From Chrysomallon squamiferum (Eukaryota > Mollusca > Gastropoda > Neomphalida > Peltospiridae): a stretch of 64,000 nt of DNA. Shown here piece by piece: positions 61,445 to 64,000 of this stretch (position 1 is its first letter; each line of letters opens with the position of its first letter). The stretch lies in the NCBI GenBank assembly GCA_012295275.1, contig CM022665.1, positions 38,282,933 to 38,346,932 of the forward strand, in the 5' to 3' direction. Position numbers and translations under genes: made by a program. The notes beneath the pieces are model-generated. The model searched no databases, was not told the DNA's origin, and saw only the letters and a list, made by a program, of their open reading frames with translations.

Positions 61445-61486
<42 letters not shown>

Positions 61487-61520
61487 GTGCTGTTTTTTTT
61501 TTTTTTTTAAGAATTTTTTT

Positions 61521-61560
<40 letters not shown>

Positions 61561-63441
61561 ACTGCTTACAGATTTGATTATATTCGGTAGGTTTTAAAAG
61601 TTTTTAAATGTTAGACTGGTGTTTGTGTTTTGAAGAACAGACTGTCACTGGTAACATAATCTGACAACTTTTATGTGTTTTGTGGCTGTGATAATGTCTT
61701 CTGTTATGTATTCTTCAAATTCGGTTCCGTACATTTGTCTTTTATTATGGTTTTAATATAGAAAAGAAAAAGAATGAAAGTTTTTTATTTATTTTTTTTA
61801 CTTCTTTTGGTCACACTGGATTCATTTTCATCAATTGCTTTAAATGATGCATTTTATTAAATGATATTCAGCCTGATATTTCATAATACACATATCCAGT
61901 TTGTACAGATAAACATGCATACATGCACATACAGACTTAAAGTAGTTGATGCCTTCATAAAAAAAAAATGTTACGGGGTTTTCATTATGTTTTTATTTTT
62001 TATTTTATTTTTTTTAATTTGTTACATAAATTGTTACTGAACTTTTGTGGTTATAACTATTTTGTTTGGGTATTTTATTTTTGGCAAAGTTACTGAATTG
62101 TTTTTATCAATATCTGGTCAGTAGAATTATTTCAAAACTTTATTTTCAAAATGCTGAAAAAAACATAATTAAAAAATTATATATATATATATTTATTTTT
62201 ATTTTTATTTTTTTTTCTCTTTGTTTATATATTAAAAATAGTTTTTAAAACTTATTTCTCTTAATATGGATTTGAAGTAAATTTTCACCAGTTTTTAAGG
62301 TAAATGGAATCAGTTCTCATAAAAAAAATAATAAGTTGTGTAGTTTATTTTAAAAATGTTTTTACTGATTTGTTATTAGAAGCTGGCAGCATTTCGTTGT
62401 TGAAAATGAAATACTTTAGTTTTATAATCTTAATAAAATGTATATAAAAATGCATTATAATGTTGTAACAAAACTGATTAGGTAGATGAGACTTTTGGCA
62501 TATTTATGTTATCACTTTCAAATGTATCAGTGTTTTGTGTGGATGTTAACAGTACTACAGCATACATTTTAGAAATCACATTTTCACAATCAAATTATTA
62601 ATATGAATTGTATCAATTCAGAGTAACAAAGTTTCTTTTTGTGACAGTCAAAAAGATCCAAAGTGCAGAGCCAAAAACCTGTTCATTTCATTATCATTTT
62701 TTAAATTTTTTTTATTATTGTTTTTTTTTAACTGTTAATTACATTTAACATTTTAAAAATATTAGCATGTTGGTAATTAAGGTAATTAATTACATTTTAC
62801 ATTTTAAAATATTTGTGGTTTGTTCATTATGTGTGTATGTGTGTGAGATCTGTCATGTTCTTGGTGTAAAAAAATAGTTATAATATAAATAGCAGAAAAA
62901 ATAGAAATTATAATTTACTTTCCGCAAGTTTAGTTTTATGAATGCTATATTTATTTTAAACAAATTAGTTCAAAAATTACTTGGCATATATATATATATA
63001 CATATATATGTATGGATTTTAAATTACATTAATATTTCTTTACCTCAGATCATCTGAAAAACTAAAAAGAAAAAGGAAAAAAAAAAAAAAAAAAAAAAAA
63101 TTGTATAGTACTTATTTTCCTCTTTTTCTTTGTATATTTTACTCAGGTTTTTGTTATTATTTTTGCCCATTTCAAGAAGACCAACATTAAGCATAATAAA
63201 ATTTTCAGGAGAGGACTTGTTTTCAATATTTATTACTGTTTTATTTCTCTGACTTTTTTTTCAGTTATTATTATTTTAAAAAAGAAAACAGTGTTCTGTT
63301 CATTGCTTTAATTGTTACTTGGTACTGAACTTTAGAATGGACTGTTTGTTTGCATTATCAGTGTTAGCAATCTTAAACAGATTTGTGAATTTACAGTTAC
63401 GAATTTTTTTATATTATTGGGTTTTTTTTTCTCCTTATTTA

Positions 63442-63477
<36 letters not shown>

Positions 63478-64000
63478 TGTTTGGGTTTTTTTGTTTTTGT
63501 TTTTTATAGTCCCTTATTTTGATTTATGAAAATTATTTCTGTTGATATTCCTATATACTTGGAGCTAAATTATTAAAATAGATATTACATATGTTTAGGT
63601 CACATTTATGTTACAATGCAAGATTAGGTCAATCAATATTAATAAATTATTATTATTATTATTATTAGTCAGTTTTTAATTGCTTTTTTTAGAAGATGTA
63701 GGAAAACGTCTAAGTATTTTAAAATGAAGAAAAGAAATAACTTAAAAATTAAATTATCCTTTAATGAATTCCTTTCCTGTGCAAATACTGTAGATACTGG
63801 AAACTCATGTTACCCAAAATTAATAGACCGTTAAAATAGCAGTAATGATAAAACATCATTTATTGTTACTGTTTTACAACAACATACAAGGGTTTGTAGA
63901 TACATGTGTAATACTGCCTTTACAATTGTTTATAGAAGTTAGATTCATGGTCTTTTCTTTAAAAAAAAATATTTTTCTTATTCTTAATTGTGCTGTAGTT
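60595..64000 (+). other. 3' UTR of the ZNF541/TRERF1-like gene and downstream AT-rich DNA
   Basis: Candidate poly(A) signals AATAAA occur at 60979-60984, 61027-61032 and near 62431. The stretch 60595-61430 is less AT-rich and looks like UTR. Beyond it lie T runs (61181-61205, 61496-61557), a (ta)n tract (about 61454-61482), poly(A) 63078-63100 and (att)n tracts (about 63440-63477 and 63648-63667). No further gene can be supported to the end of the window. Confidence 0.55.

Overview
The window is nuclear DNA from an animal. Genes are split by AT-rich introns with GT-AG boundaries, and homopolymers, microsatellites and decayed transposons are abundant. Three genes are readable at protein level and fill most of it: WDHD1 (AND-1/CTF4), an atlastin, and a large C2H2/ELM2/SANT corepressor of the ZNF541/TRERF1 type. 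Three decayed SINE copies (about 45.5-45.9, 55.15-55.3 and 57.97-58.1 kb) resemble, from memory, the tRNA-derived SINEs common in molluscs (head with tRNA-like boxes, middle near 'atatcaaag', tail 'ttgctgctaattgttaagag'). A mollusc is therefore my best guess; another lophotrochozoan is possible.

Layout. 1-18,665 (+): WDHD1, 26 readable exons joining into 1,056 codons without a frame break. The first ~30 codons lie before the window. 18,666-24,279: tail-to-tail intergenic DNA and 3' UTRs. 24,280-40,899 (-): atlastin, 12 shared exons plus three candidate alternative first exons at 40.9, 38.4 and 35.4 kb. All three end in the same phase, and the joined protein is about 537-547 aa. 40,900 to about 41,050: a short divergent promoter with a palindromic CRE. 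From about 41.0 to 60,594 (+): the ZNF541/TRERF1-like gene, with a noncoding first exon and then 17 coding exons giving about 1,822 aa (three fingers, one finger, polyQ, ELM2, SANT, polyQ, two fingers). 60,595-64,000: its 3' UTR and downstream AT-rich DNA.

Mobile DNA lies in the introns: three different pogo/Tigger-type elements with TA target duplications (31.5, 46.4 and 53.6 kb), a broken mariner transposase (11 kb), a 128-bp foldback element (43.2 kb) and the SINEs. I see no prokaryotic operon, CRISPR array, rRNA or intact tRNA gene.

The three proteins share no pathway: replisome scaffold, ER membrane fusion, and HDAC-linked chromatin repression. What connects them is arrangement: atlastin and the zinc-finger gene appear to share a promoter, and WDHD1 and ATL1 are also linked on human 14q22. 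All exon borders were read by eye from splice signals, phase and remembered family sequences; no search or transcript data were available.
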